DNA of 64,000 nt from Desulfotignum sp. (GTDB taxonomy: Bacteria; Desulfobacterota; Desulfobacteria; Desulfobacterales; Desulfobacteraceae), in the NCBI GenBank assembly GCA_011390635.1, contig JAABSA010000011.1:34391-98390 (forward strand), written 5' to 3'. This document shows, one piece after another, positions 8,422 to 17,404 of this stretch; position 1 is the stretch's first letter, and every line of letters begins with the position of its first letter. Position numbers and translations under genes: made by a program. The notes beneath the pieces are model-generated. The model made no database searches, was not told the DNA's origin, and was given only the letters and a program-made list of their open reading frames with translations.

Positions 8422-9774
8422 ATGACCTATCAGAAAATTGAACACATTACCGCTGGCCAGCTCAAAGCAGATCACAATTCCTCTGATATTTTCCAGGCCT
8501 GGCTGGGCACCTGCCTGGGGGTGGCGCTTTATGACAAAAAAACCCGCACCGGCGGCATGATCCATATCCTGTTGCCGGAACAGCCCTTCTGCGGATTTCC
8601 TGAATATCCGGAAAAATATGCCGCCACCGGACTCCCGTTGCTGATCCAGGAACTGATACGTCTGGGCAGCGATCCCAAAGATATCAAAGCCACCATTGCC
8701 GGCGGCGCTCTTGTAGGACCTGTAAGCTCCCAGGACATGGGACTCGATATCGGCGGAAGATCCACGGAAATTGCTACCAATATTCTGGAGGATGCAGGCA
8801 TTGATATACTGGTATCGGAAACCGGTGGATTCTTTTCCTGTACACTGGAACTGGACATGGCCACCGGAGAAACCGTCATCAACCCGCCCTGGGAAGACAG
8901 ACAAGATCCCGTGGAACAGCCGTCCCGGCCGGGAACCGATGATATCCTGCACACCATTGAAAACCTGCAGCCAATCCCCCAGACCGCCCTGAAAATTCTG
9001 CGCATGTTCCAGGACAGCCGGGCGGGCATCATGGATATTGCCCAAGAATTGTCCCGGGACCAGGTGTTGGGGGCCCAGACCTTGAAATTATGCAACTCCG
9101 CCCTGTTTTCCGGTACCGCCCGCATCGACACCCTCAAGGATGCCATCCTGCTGCTGGGTGAAGACATGCTCATGAAATCCATCATCACTGCTGCTGTGAA
9201 CAGATATTACAACCAGACCGGAACCGGCGGCTACTCTCTTTGCAAAGGGGGACTGTTTTTCCATGCAGTGGGCGTGGCTGCCACAGCTGAAAAACTGGCG
9301 GACAAAACAGGTATCATATCAGGAAAGCAGGCCTATACCGCAGGGCTGCTCCATGATATCGGCAAGGTTGTCCTGGACCAGTTTGTGTCAGCTGCCATCC
9401 CCTTGTTTTTCAGAGATCTGACCCGGGAAAACAAAAACTTTCTCCAGTCGGAAAAAACACTGCTGGGAATCACCCATTGTCAGACCGGCACCCTTCTGGC
9501 AAGGCAGTGGAAATTTTCCAGTGCCCTGTCCGAGGTTATTACCCATCACCATGAGCCGGAAAAAGCAGTTGACCATAAAGACCTGGTTTGCATAGTCTAT
9601 CTGGCGGATCTGCTCATGGAACGCTTCAGCACCGGCCTGGATTTTGAAAAAATGCAGACCAGCAGTGTGGATGCTGTGATAAGACGTCTGGGGATCAAGC
9701 CTTTTGATATTCTGGAGCTGGTAGATACCATCCCCATGCATGCCATTAAACACCAGGAAATTGTAACCAGGTAA
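8422..9774 (+). CDS. CheD deamidase domain fused to HDOD domain
   Basis: 450 aa. Residues about 8-155 are a CheD chemoreceptor glutamine deamidase: the nucleophile Cys31 (GTCLGVALYD) and His48 (GGMIHILLP) are 17 residues apart, as in characterised CheD proteins, followed by ATIAGGAL. Residues about 175-370 are an HDOD domain (LQPIPQTALKIL, AQTLKLCNSALFS, AGLLHDIGKVVLDQF), an HD-fold signalling module. The fusion would link receptor modification with an unknown HDOD output. The main che cluster is 45 kb away. Five bp separate it from selA, so they probably share a transcript. No RBS is obvious; the start was chosen as the first Met in frame before the CheD domain. Confidence 0.88.
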   Translation: MTYQKIEHITAGQLKADHNSSDIFQAWLGTCLGVALYDKKTRTGGMIHILLPEQPFCGFPEYPEKYAATGLPLLIQELIRLGSDPKDIKATIAGGALVGPVSSQDMGLDIGGRSTEIATNILEDAGIDILVSETGGFFSCTLELDMATGETVINPPWEDRQDPVEQPSRPGTDDILHTIENLQPIPQTALKILRMFQDSRAGIMDIAQELSRDQVLGAQTLKLCNSALFSGTARIDTLKDAILLLGEDMLMKSIITAAVNRYYNQTGTGGYSLCKGGLFFHAVGVAATAEKLADKTGIISGKQAYTAGLLHDIGKVVLDQFVSAAIPLFFRDLTRENKNFLQSEKTLLGITHCQTGTLLARQWKFSSALSEVITHHHEPEKAVDHKDLVCIVYLADLLMERFSTGLDFEKMQTSSVDAVIRRLGIKPFDILELVDTIPMHAIKHQEIVTR

Positions 9775-9779
9775 TCTTC

Positions 9780-11186
9780 ATGCCCCCTCATGCCAAACAA
9801 CCGCTGCTCAAAAACCTTCCCGGTGTCGACCATGTCCTGGAAAAAACCCGGGAAGACGACCGATTTGCAACAGTGCCCAGACAGGTCCTGGTGACATCCA
9901 TCCGCACAGTTCTGGACCGGTTGCGCCAGGATATTCTCATGGACAAAAAAAATGCAGTTGATGAAGCCTTTATCCTGACAGAAACAGCTGCCAGCTGCCG
10001 GCAGAAACTTACCCCGAAACTGCTTTCCCTGGTGAATGCCACAGGGGTGGTGCTCCACACCAATCTGGGACGGGCCCTGCTGTGCAAAGATGCACTGGAA
10101 AATATCCAGAAAATTGCCGCTTCCTATTCCAACCTGGAACTCAATGTTGCTACGGGCAAAAGAGGACTGCGCTATACAGCTGTGGAAGAGTTGATCTGCG
10201 AACTCACCGGTGCCCAGGCAGCCATTGCGGTTAATAACAATGCCGGTGCGGTCCTGCTGGCCTTGAACACCCTGGCCAAAGATACCGAAGTAGTAGTGTC
10301 CAGAGGTGAGCTGGTGGAAATCGGCGGTTCCTTCAGGGTGCCCGATGTCATGAGTAAAAGCGGATGCTGTTTAAAAGAAGTGGGTACCACCAACCGGACC
10401 CACCTCAAAGATTACCGCAATGCCGTGACGGAACATACCGGACTTTTCCTCAAAGTCCACGCCTCCAACTACCGGATAGAAGGATTCACCGCCAGTGTGG
10501 AGCTGGAAGCACTGGTTTCTTTGGGAAAAGACCATGATATACCGGTGATGGAAGATCTGGGATCCGGCACCCTTGTGGATTTTTCCCTCTATGGCCTGCC
10601 CAGAGAACCCCTGGTGTCTGATTCGGTTGCTGCCGGGGCGGATGTGGTGACCTTCAGCGGGGACAAACTGCTGGGAGGCCCACAGGCCGGTATCATTGTT
10701 GGGAAAAAACAAGCCATTGAGAGGATCAAAGCCAATCCCCTGACCCGGGCCCTGCGCATTGACAAGCTTACCCTGGCTGCGCTGGAAGCCACCTTGCGTT
10801 TATATCGGGAGGAGGACCGGGCTGTTCAGGAAATACCCACTCTGAGAATGCTGACCATGACCTTTGAAGAGACCTGCCGGCGGGCCGCTTCTCTGAAAAA
10901 AATCCTCGAAAATATTCAGGGTCCTGTCGGCACAATTGCACTGGCTGACCTGGATTCCCGTCCCGGAGGCGGTTCTTTTCCAGCCCTGCGGCTGCCCACC
11001 CGGTGCGTTACCCTGAAACCGGCTGCCATGTCCGTGGCTGCACTGGAACGCCGCATGCGCCTGTCCACCCCGGCCATCATTGCCAGGATCGAAAATGACA
11101 GGTATGTGATGGATCCCAGAACCATTCAGCCAGGACAGGAGACCATTATTTCATCAACCCTTGAAACCGTATTGGCAACCCCATGA
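9780..11186 (+). CDS. selA: L-seryl-tRNA(Sec) selenium transferase
   Basis: 468 aa, matching the family. This PLP enzyme converts seryl-tRNA(Sec) to selenocysteyl-tRNA(Sec) using selenophosphate. Recognised by the N-terminal domain, NATGVVLHTNLGRALL, AAIAVNNNAGAVLL, and the PLP-binding Lys in TFSGDKLLGGPQAG. Its presence implies that the organism makes selenoproteins, as many sulfate reducers do. selB, the usual next gene, is replaced by a TPR protein overlapping by ATGA; selB, selC and selD are not in the window. Confidence 0.95.
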   Translation: MPPHAKQPLLKNLPGVDHVLEKTREDDRFATVPRQVLVTSIRTVLDRLRQDILMDKKNAVDEAFILTETAASCRQKLTPKLLSLVNATGVVLHTNLGRALLCKDALENIQKIAASYSNLELNVATGKRGLRYTAVEELICELTGAQAAIAVNNNAGAVLLALNTLAKDTEVVVSRGELVEIGGSFRVPDVMSKSGCCLKEVGTTNRTHLKDYRNAVTEHTGLFLKVHASNYRIEGFTASVELEALVSLGKDHDIPVMEDLGSGTLVDFSLYGLPREPLVSDSVAAGADVVTFSGDKLLGGPQAGIIVGKKQAIERIKANPLTRALRIDKLTLAALEATLRLYREEDRAVQEIPTLRMLTMTFEETCRRAASLKKILENIQGPVGTIALADLDSRPGGGSFPALRLPTRCVTLKPAAMSVAALERRMRLSTPAIIARIENDRYVMDPRTIQPGQETIISSTLETVLATP

Positions 11187-12406
11187 AACCCAGATTCGCG
11201 TCAAAGGAATTTACTTTTTTAAAACCGGATTCAGATGAGCTTTCCATCCAGGAACCCAAAACCTATTTTTCCGATCTGGTGCACAAAAAAACAGTGTCCT
11301 TTGAGGCTTTTGAACAACGCCTGGCAGCAGCCAGGATACCAAAAAACGGCTTTACCTGCGCTGCCATCCAGGTGGCACAAACCGCATCTGAACAAACCCT
11401 GGAAAAAGCCAGGGATATTTTTGAAGCCTGCTTTCACTCGGTGCTGGACAAAAAAAGAGGGATCTGGGAAGCACTGGATCCCACTGCCTTTGTTCTGGTT
11501 TTCTGGGACTATGATAACCAGCGCAAAGCCATGGATCTGCTGGAATCCCTTAAAGACAAGATTTCCCATGCCCTGAAAGCGGAACTGCTGGTGGGTGTGG
11601 CATTTTTTCCATTTCACACCTTTTCTGGCTCCGAGATTTTTGCCAATGCCCTGAAAGCCATCGACCATGCTGCTTTTTTCGGCCCCGGCCATATGAAGCA
11701 TTTTGACGGCATCTCCTTGAACATAAGTGGAGACCGCCTCTACCAGTTGGGACAATATGAAGCAGCAGTGCAGGAGTATGAAGAGGGGCTTTTACTGGAA
11801 CCCAAAAATATCAATCTCCTGAACAGCCTGGGGGTGTGTTTCGGTGTGACCGGAGAACTGGAAAAAGCCAGACTTTCTTTTACCCGTGCCATGGACATCA
11901 ATCCCAGGGAGATAATGGTAATCTATAACCTCGGTCTGGTTCATCAGATCTTAGGGAATAACGACAAGGCGGTATTCTTTTTGAAAAAAGCCCATGGCAT
12001 TGACCATACGGTTTTTGAAGTGGAACTGCTTTTGGGCCATCTGTTGTTCAAGACACAACAATATGACCAGGCCCTGCCCCACCTGGAAGCCGCATCCCGC
12101 ATACATCCGGAATCCAGTATGGCTTTCCGCACCATGGGAGAGATCTTCCTTGACCGCCGGGACCTGGACAAGGCAGGGACTGCCTTTAATGCAGCCGTCA
12201 AACTCAAACCAACAGACCCCATTGCCTTGTCCGGATATGCCCTGGCCATGGCCTTGAGAAAACGCAACCTGAAAATCGCCCTGACCTTTGCCAGAAAAAG
12301 CGTGGCATTGGAACCGGAAAACACTATTTTCCAGGATAGGCTGGAACAGGTACGGCAATTGACAAAATCCTCCCAAGGATATGATAAAACCAAAAAATTT
12401 GCCTGA
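11183..12406 (+). CDS. TPR protein with N-terminal degenerate GGDEF-like domain
   Basis: 407 aa. The first about 170 residues resemble a nucleotide-cyclase-like fold (FVLVFWDYDN, then GVAFFPFHTFSG and AIDHAAFFGPG, typical of GGDEF C-terminal halves), but no GGDEF motif is present, so catalysis is not expected. From about 185 to the end are tetratricopeptide repeats (GDRLYQLGQYEAAVQEYEEG, LLNSLGVCFGVTGELEKA, VIYNLGLVHQILGNNDKA and later copies). TPRs mediate protein contacts. It overlaps selA by 4 bp; whether it has any part in selenoprotein synthesis is unknown. Confidence 0.75.
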   Translation: MKPRFASKEFTFLKPDSDELSIQEPKTYFSDLVHKKTVSFEAFEQRLAAARIPKNGFTCAAIQVAQTASEQTLEKARDIFEACFHSVLDKKRGIWEALDPTAFVLVFWDYDNQRKAMDLLESLKDKISHALKAELLVGVAFFPFHTFSGSEIFANALKAIDHAAFFGPGHMKHFDGISLNISGDRLYQLGQYEAAVQEYEEGLLLEPKNINLLNSLGVCFGVTGELEKARLSFTRAMDINPREIMVIYNLGLVHQILGNNDKAVFFLKKAHGIDHTVFEVELLLGHLLFKTQQYDQALPHLEAASRIHPESSMAFRTMGEIFLDRRDLDKAGTAFNAAVKLKPTDPIALSGYALAMALRKRNLKIALTFARKSVALEPENTIFQDRLEQVRQLTKSSQGYDKTKKFA

Positions 12407-12455
12407 TCAAAAGAGCGGACTCTCTGACCCCGGCAATTTATCTTTGGCCTTTCCC

Positions 12456-12484
12456 TTGAAAAACAGCTCCAAACCCCTTATATT
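12456..12484 (+). promoter_or_regulatory. Sigma70-type promoter for fmdB-hemC-cobA/hemD-moaA
   Basis: TTGAAA (12456-12461), 17-bp spacer, TATATT (12479-12484): a near-consensus promoter 37 bp upstream of the fmdB start, in a 114-bp gap. The four genes after it are closely spaced or overlapping. Confidence 0.6.
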
Positions 12485-12520
12485 GTCTTTTTTAGACGAT
12501 AATTATCACTGAGGTGTAAC

Positions 12521-12763
12521 ATGCCGATTTATGAATATATGTGCAACAGCTGCAAAAAAGAATTTGAAACCCTTGTTCTGGGAGGTGATACGCCTTGCTG
12601 TCCCGGGTGTGAAAGCAAGGATTTATCACGGCTTTTATCCAGGTGCGGATTTATATCCAAATCCACAGGTCCGGGCGGCGAAAGCCAGGTAACCGCTTCT
12701 TCGGCTTCCTCCGCCTGCGGCAGCTGTTCCGCCGGCAGTTGTGCATCCTGCGGAGTGGGATGA
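12521..12763 (+). CDS. FmdB family zinc-ribbon protein
   Basis: 80 aa. The start MPIYEYMCNSCKKEFETL is the family signature; two Cys pairs (CNSC and CPGC) should form a zinc ribbon. The tail is Ser/Cys/Gly-rich with four further Cys. FmdB proteins are named after a putative regulator in formamidase loci, but their function is not established. GAGGTGTAAC precedes the start. It is the first gene of the tetrapyrrole/molybdopterin cluster. Confidence 0.85.
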   Translation: MPIYEYMCNSCKKEFETLVLGGDTPCCPGCESKDLSRLLSRCGFISKSTGPGGESQVTASSASSACGSCSAGSCASCGVG

Positions 12764-12782
12764 CTCCGGTGTGGATACAGTA

Positions 12783-13715
12783 ATGAAAAATGACATACGT
12801 ATCGGCACCAGGGGCAGCCGGCTGGCCCTGTGGCAGGCCGAACATGTAAAAAAACTGATCACATCAGCCTTTACCGACATCACTGTTACCATTACCGTGA
12901 TCAAGACCACGGGCGACCGCATCACAGACAGGCCCCTGGCCATGGTGGGCGGCAAAGGGCTGTTTGTCAAAGAAATAGAAACCGCCCTGCTCAGCAAAGA
13001 GATCCACCTGGCAGTGCACAGCATGAAAGATATGCCCGGTGCCCTGCCCCCGGGATTGACCATCGGGGCTATACCCTGCCGGGAAAATCCTTTTGATGTG
13101 TTGATTTCCAGGCAGGGCCGGCACCTGGCTGATTATCCCTCCGGGGCTAAAATCGGAACATCCAGTCTGCGGCGGGCTTCCCAGCTCAAACATGCCCGAC
13201 CGGACCTGGAAATGGTCTCCATACGGGGAAATCTGGACACCAGAATAGGCAAACTGGCCTCCGGAGAATATGATGCCATTGTCCTGGCAGCTGCCGGACT
13301 GATCCGTCTGGGTCAGGCAGACCAGATCACCCAGTATCTGGATGATACCCTCATGATTCCGGCTGTGGGACAGGGGGCGCTGTGCATCGAAACCCGGGAG
13401 GATGACCTGGAAATGGCCCGCATACTGTCAACGCTGGACCATTTTGAAACCCGCACCTGTGTACAGGGGGAAAGGGCATTTTTACAGCAGATTGAGGGGT
13501 CCTGCCATATTCCGGTGGCCTGTTTCGGCAAGATTGTTGAAAATCAGGTGCATCTCACCGCGGTGGTGGCATCGGAAGACGGCCGGCATCTGGTCAAAGA
13601 GCAGATAATCTCCCCCATGGATAAGGTGGAGACCCATGGCAGGGAACTGGCAATAAAAGTCCTTGAAAACGGCGGAAAACAGATTTTGGAGACAGTGAAC
13701 CCACATGACCGATAA
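12783..13715 (+). CDS. hemC: Porphobilinogen deaminase (hydroxymethylbilane synthase)
   Basis: 310 aa. Links four porphobilinogen units into hydroxymethylbilane. Evidence: IRIGTRGSRLALWQAEHVK at the N-terminus, HSMKDMP, GTSSLRRASQL, and the dipyrromethane cofactor-binding Cys in EGSCHIPVACFG. The ATG at 12783 gives the standard N-terminus; a GTG at 12741 in frame would add 14 residues inside the fmdB end. No strong RBS is visible for either. It overlaps the next gene by 11 bp, consistent with co-translation. Confidence 0.95.
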   Translation: MKNDIRIGTRGSRLALWQAEHVKKLITSAFTDITVTITVIKTTGDRITDRPLAMVGGKGLFVKEIETALLSKEIHLAVHSMKDMPGALPPGLTIGAIPCRENPFDVLISRQGRHLADYPSGAKIGTSSLRRASQLKHARPDLEMVSIRGNLDTRIGKLASGEYDAIVLAAAGLIRLGQADQITQYLDDTLMIPAVGQGALCIETREDDLEMARILSTLDHFETRTCVQGERAFLQQIEGSCHIPVACFGKIVENQVHLTAVVASEDGRHLVKEQIISPMDKVETHGRELAIKVLENGGKQILETVNPHDR

Positions 13716-15243
13716 ACCAGGCAGGGTATATTTGATCGGAGCAGGTCCGGGTGATCCGGGACTTGTCACCCTCAAAGCCATAACCTGCATTAAACAGGCT
13801 GACGTTGTGGTATATGATTACCTGGCCTCTCCTTCTCTTCTGGAATATGCCAGAAAAGATGCCCAGATCATTTATGTGGGCAAAAAAGGGGGAGACCATA
13901 CCCTGACCCAGGATGAAATCAACCTCCTGCTTATCAACAAGGCCGGGCAGGGACTGGAGGTGGCCAGGCTCAAAGGGGGAGATCCCTTTGTGTTCGGCAG
14001 GGGTGCTGAAGAGGCCCAAAAACTGCTGGCCGCAGGTATTGCCTATGAGGTGATACCGGGTGTCACATCGGCCATATCCGCACCAGCCTACGCCGGCATT
14101 CCCGTGACCCACAGGGACCATACTTCCTTTGTTTCCTTTATCACCGGCCATGAAGATCCTGCCAAAGAAAATTCTCGCATGCAGTGGGATATATTTGCCC
14201 GGTCCGATGCCACCCTGGTGTTTCTCATGGGTGTCAAAAACCTGGAAAACATTGTGACCAATCTGGTATCCCATGGAAAACCCGCAGACACACCCGTTGC
14301 ACTGGTGCGATGGGGCACCACCCCGTTGCAGCAGACTGTCACAGGCACCCTCGCGACCATTGTGGAAAAAGTGCACCAGGCAAAATTGAAATCACCGGCC
14401 ATCATTGTTGTGGGCCAGGTGGTGTCCCTGCGGGAGGAGCTGGCCTGGTTTGATAAAAAACCGTTGTTCGGAAAAAAAATTGTCATCACAAGGGCCCGGG
14501 CCCAGGCCTCCGGTCTCCGGGCAGACCTCACCCGGCTGGGGGCCCATTGCATTGAAATCCCCACTATCCGAATCCAGCCGCCCCAAGACAACACGCAGGT
14601 TATAGAAGCCATCGACCGCATCCAGGACTATGACTGGCTGGTCTTCACCTCCGTCAATGGAGTAAAATATTTTTTTGACACCCTGTTTGGCATGGGAAAG
14701 GACGTCAGGATCCTGGGACACCTGAAATTTGGCTGCATCGGACCGGTCACCAAAGAACGGCTGGCAGATTTTGGCATTATCAGCGATATTCTGCCCCGAA
14801 CCTTCCGGGCTGAATCTGTTGTGGAGGCTTTTGCACAGACTGATATCCAGGGGAAAAAAGTGCTGCTGCCCCGGGCGAAAAAAGCCCGGACCATTCTGCC
14901 CGAAGAACTGACAAAAATGGGGGCGACGGTGGATGAGGTAACCGCCTATGAAACAATGCCGGACAAAGATGCCGGACCAACGCTTATTTCCCTGTTGGAA
15001 AAAAAACAGGTGGATGCTGTCACCTTCACCAGTTCCTCCACTGTGTCCAATTTCATGTCTCTGCTGAATCCGGCAAAGGCCCCGGAACTTTTGAACGATG
15101 TGATCATTGCCAGCATCGGTCCCATCACTTCTGATACCGCCAGGTCATTCGGGCTGAACCCGGCCATCGAGGCAGATCCCTATACGATTCCCGGCCTGGT
15201 GGACAGCCTGTTGACCCATTATACCAAGGAAGGCCTGGCATGA
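13705..15243 (+). CDS. Fused uroporphyrinogen-III C-methyltransferase / uroporphyrinogen-III synthase
   Basis: 512 aa, two enzymes in one chain. The N-terminal half (about 1-245) is the SUMT methyltransferase (LIGAGPGDPGLVTLKA, ARLKGGDPFVFGRGAEE, YEVIPGVTSAI) that methylates uroporphyrinogen III to precorrin-2. The C-terminal half (about 255-505) is a HemD-like synthase (KKIVITRARAQASGLRADL, VTFTSSSTVSNF, ASIGPITSDTA) that makes uroporphyrinogen III. With HemC it carries porphobilinogen to precorrin-2, the branch point for siroheme, cobalamin and, in sulfate reducers, the siroheme route to heme. It overlaps moaA by ATGA. The CobA-HemD fusion is common in Desulfobacterota and Firmicutes. Confidence 0.93.
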   Translation: MTDKPGRVYLIGAGPGDPGLVTLKAITCIKQADVVVYDYLASPSLLEYARKDAQIIYVGKKGGDHTLTQDEINLLLINKAGQGLEVARLKGGDPFVFGRGAEEAQKLLAAGIAYEVIPGVTSAISAPAYAGIPVTHRDHTSFVSFITGHEDPAKENSRMQWDIFARSDATLVFLMGVKNLENIVTNLVSHGKPADTPVALVRWGTTPLQQTVTGTLATIVEKVHQAKLKSPAIIVVGQVVSLREELAWFDKKPLFGKKIVITRARAQASGLRADLTRLGAHCIEIPTIRIQPPQDNTQVIEAIDRIQDYDWLVFTSVNGVKYFFDTLFGMGKDVRILGHLKFGCIGPVTKERLADFGIISDILPRTFRAESVVEAFAQTDIQGKKVLLPRAKKARTILPEELTKMGATVDEVTAYETMPDKDAGPTLISLLEKKQVDAVTFTSSSTVSNFMSLLNPAKAPELLNDVIIASIGPITSDTARSFGLNPAIEADPYTIPGLVDSLLTHYTKEGLA

Positions 15244-16223
15244 TTGCCGGAGGACGGTCCATAAACTATTTGCGGATATCAGTGACGGACCGCTGCAATT
15301 TCCGCTGCCAATACTGTATGCCGGCAGCCCCTTTTGCTGTCATCCCTCACCATGACATCGCAAGGTATGAAGAAATTTTAAGAATTACCCGTCTGGCATG
15401 CGAAATGGGCATCACCAAAGTCCGGGTTACCGGTGGGGAACCCTTTGTCAGAAAAGACATTTTTTCTTTTCTGGAACGTCTGTGCCGCATGGATCTCCTC
15501 TCAGATATTTCCATCACCACCAATGGGGCGATTCTGACCCGTGATAAAATACAGGCCCTCATGGACATCGGCATCAAACGGCTCAATTTCAGCCTGGACA
15601 CCCTGGACCCAGCCAGATTTGCCGCCATTACCGGCCGGAGCAGATTTGAAAGGGTATGGGATGCCATCATGACCGCCCATACCCTTGGCATGGCACCTGT
15701 AAAGATCAATACCGTTGTACTCCGGGGCATCAATGATGATGAAATCACTGCCATCGCAGGCCTTACCCGCACATTTCCCTTTCATATCCGGTTCATTGAA
15801 TATATGCCCATGGGAGAATCTCCCATGGAAAAACAGCAGCAGATGCTGACAACAGAAATCAGGCAAATTATAGAAGCTGATCTGGGTCCGCTCACCCCCA
15901 TGGCACACAAATCCAATGACGGCCCGGCCAAAAAATTTCAATTGCAGGATGCGCCGGGCGTGGTCGGATTCATCACCCCCATTTCTTCCCATTTCTGCAG
16001 TGAGTGCAACCGCCTGCGGCTTACCTCCCGGGGAACCCTCAGGCCCTGCCTGCTCCATAATTATGAAAAAGATATTTTAACCCCGCTTCGGAACGGGGCT
16101 TCGGATATCCAGCTCAAAGAAATAATTCAGGCAGCTCTTGCGCACAAACCTTTGTTTCATACCCTTGGTGAAAACAGACCCAAGGATATACCCATCAGCC
16201 ACATGACATCCATAGGTGGATGA
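15240..16223 (+). CDS. moaA: GTP 3',8-cyclase (molybdenum cofactor biosynthesis)
   Basis: 327 aa radical-SAM enzyme that starts molybdopterin synthesis from GTP. The N-terminal cluster motif is CNFRCQYCMP; the second iron-sulfur site uses the Cys residues in CSECNRLRL and RPCLL. The chain ends in Gly-Gly, as in active MoaA. It overlaps the CobA-HemD gene by 4 bp. The linkage of tetrapyrrole and molybdopterin genes suits an anaerobe rich in redox enzymes. Confidence 0.95.
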   Translation: MIAGGRSINYLRISVTDRCNFRCQYCMPAAPFAVIPHHDIARYEEILRITRLACEMGITKVRVTGGEPFVRKDIFSFLERLCRMDLLSDISITTNGAILTRDKIQALMDIGIKRLNFSLDTLDPARFAAITGRSRFERVWDAIMTAHTLGMAPVKINTVVLRGINDDEITAIAGLTRTFPFHIRFIEYMPMGESPMEKQQQMLTTEIRQIIEADLGPLTPMAHKSNDGPAKKFQLQDAPGVVGFITPISSHFCSECNRLRLTSRGTLRPCLLHNYEKDILTPLRNGASDIQLKEIIQAALAHKPLFHTLGENRPKDIPISHMTSIGG

Positions 16224-16311
16224 TTTTTAATACGGCTGCTCATCAATCTTTCCCACTGCCCGCAGCAGCGATATGCAGGACAAAGGCACGAACAAACTTT
16301 TGGAGGCCACA

Positions 16312-17370
16312 ATGGAAATTTCACCATCTCTGCTGGAACTGCTGAAAGAAAATGAAGAAATAGCACAAAAATTCAATGATATTGAAATCAGTATTTTAAA
16401 TATCCTCAATTTTCAGGATTTTTTGGAAAAACTGCTCTTTGAGATAGGGAATAAATTCTCTCTTCCCTATATATGGATCTGCATCATCACAGAAAGCCCC
16501 ATTGCTGCGCAGGTGAAAAAAATAGACAATTCAACCCTGCTCAAAACCGCCACTGCCTTTGTGTCCAGACAGCAGTTTGTGACAGTGACAAAGAACCGTT
16601 TTACCCCCCTGCTGGCCAACACAGCCCTTGACCGGTATGCAGCCCTGGTGCCGAAATCGGTTGACTGGGATATCGGCTCCATTGCCATTGCTCCCATCAC
16701 CCTGGACGGAGAGATCGTCGGCAGCATCAATCAGGCAGATCCGGACAAAAACCGCTTTGCCCCGGATATTGACGCGTCTTTGTTGGAACGGCTGGCTGTA
16801 AAGGTGTCTTTGTGCCTTTCCAATGTCACCGCCCATGAACGGCTGCGGTACATGGCGTATCATGATCCTTTGACCGGACTTTTGAACCGGCGGGTCATGG
16901 AACGTATCCTGGAGAGGGAATTTCTGCGGGCCAGCCGGTATAAGATGCAGTTGACCCTCCTGTTTTTAGACCTGGATGACTTTAAAACCATCAATGATAC
17001 CCATGGCCATGACATGGGAGATAAAGCCCTGTGCCATGCTGCCGGATGCCTGACCCGCCTCAAAAGAGATTCCGACGTTGTTGCCCGGTTTGCCGGCGAT
17101 GAATTTGTGGTTATTCTGCCGTCCACCAGCCGGTCCCAGGCAGAGCATTATATGGACCGGGTGAAAAACATGCTGGCCGCTACCCCTGTTTCAGGCAATG
17201 GCAGCCGATTTTTTCTGCATGTGAGCCATGGTGTCTGCTGTATCCAGGACCCTGACATCGATTCTGCAAAAACCATGCTCACCGCTGCTGACAAATCATT
17301 ATACAGGGCAAAAATGAAAAAAAATCAGCTGAAAAACACTTTTCTGAATAACACAGATGGTGTATCCTGA
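16312..17370 (+). CDS. Diguanylate cyclase with N-terminal GAF/DUF484-like sensor
   Basis: 352 aa from the ATG at 16312, which has a perfect GGAGG five bases upstream; an upstream ATG at 16273 lacks one. Residues about 20-180 look like a GAF/DUF484 domain (FLEKLLFEIGNKFSLPYIWI). The rest is a GGDEF domain: RYMAYHDPLTGLLNRR, LFLDLDDFKTINDTHGH, and an active site RFAGDEFVVIL with Ala in place of the first Gly, a tolerated variant. An intact RxxD inhibitory site (RDSD) lies five residues before it, implying product feedback. It should make c-di-GMP. A histidine kinase follows after 34 bp. Confidence 0.88.
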   Translation: MEISPSLLELLKENEEIAQKFNDIEISILNILNFQDFLEKLLFEIGNKFSLPYIWICIITESPIAAQVKKIDNSTLLKTATAFVSRQQFVTVTKNRFTPLLANTALDRYAALVPKSVDWDIGSIAIAPITLDGEIVGSINQADPDKNRFAPDIDASLLERLAVKVSLCLSNVTAHERLRYMAYHDPLTGLLNRRVMERILEREFLRASRYKMQLTLLFLDLDDFKTINDTHGHDMGDKALCHAAGCLTRLKRDSDVVARFAGDEFVVILPSTSRSQAEHYMDRVKNMLAATPVSGNGSRFFLHVSHGVCCIQDPDIDSAKTMLTAADKSLYRAKMKKNQLKNTFLNNTDGVS

Positions 17371-17404
17371 AGATCCTTAATGGAAAGGATATTACAGTCT
17401 GCTA

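Noticed and set aside
16942..17120. Inactive cyclase because of AGDEF instead of GGDEF
   Set aside because: AGDEF is found in active diguanylate cyclases, and the metal-binding and I-site residues are intact, so loss of activity cannot be claimed.
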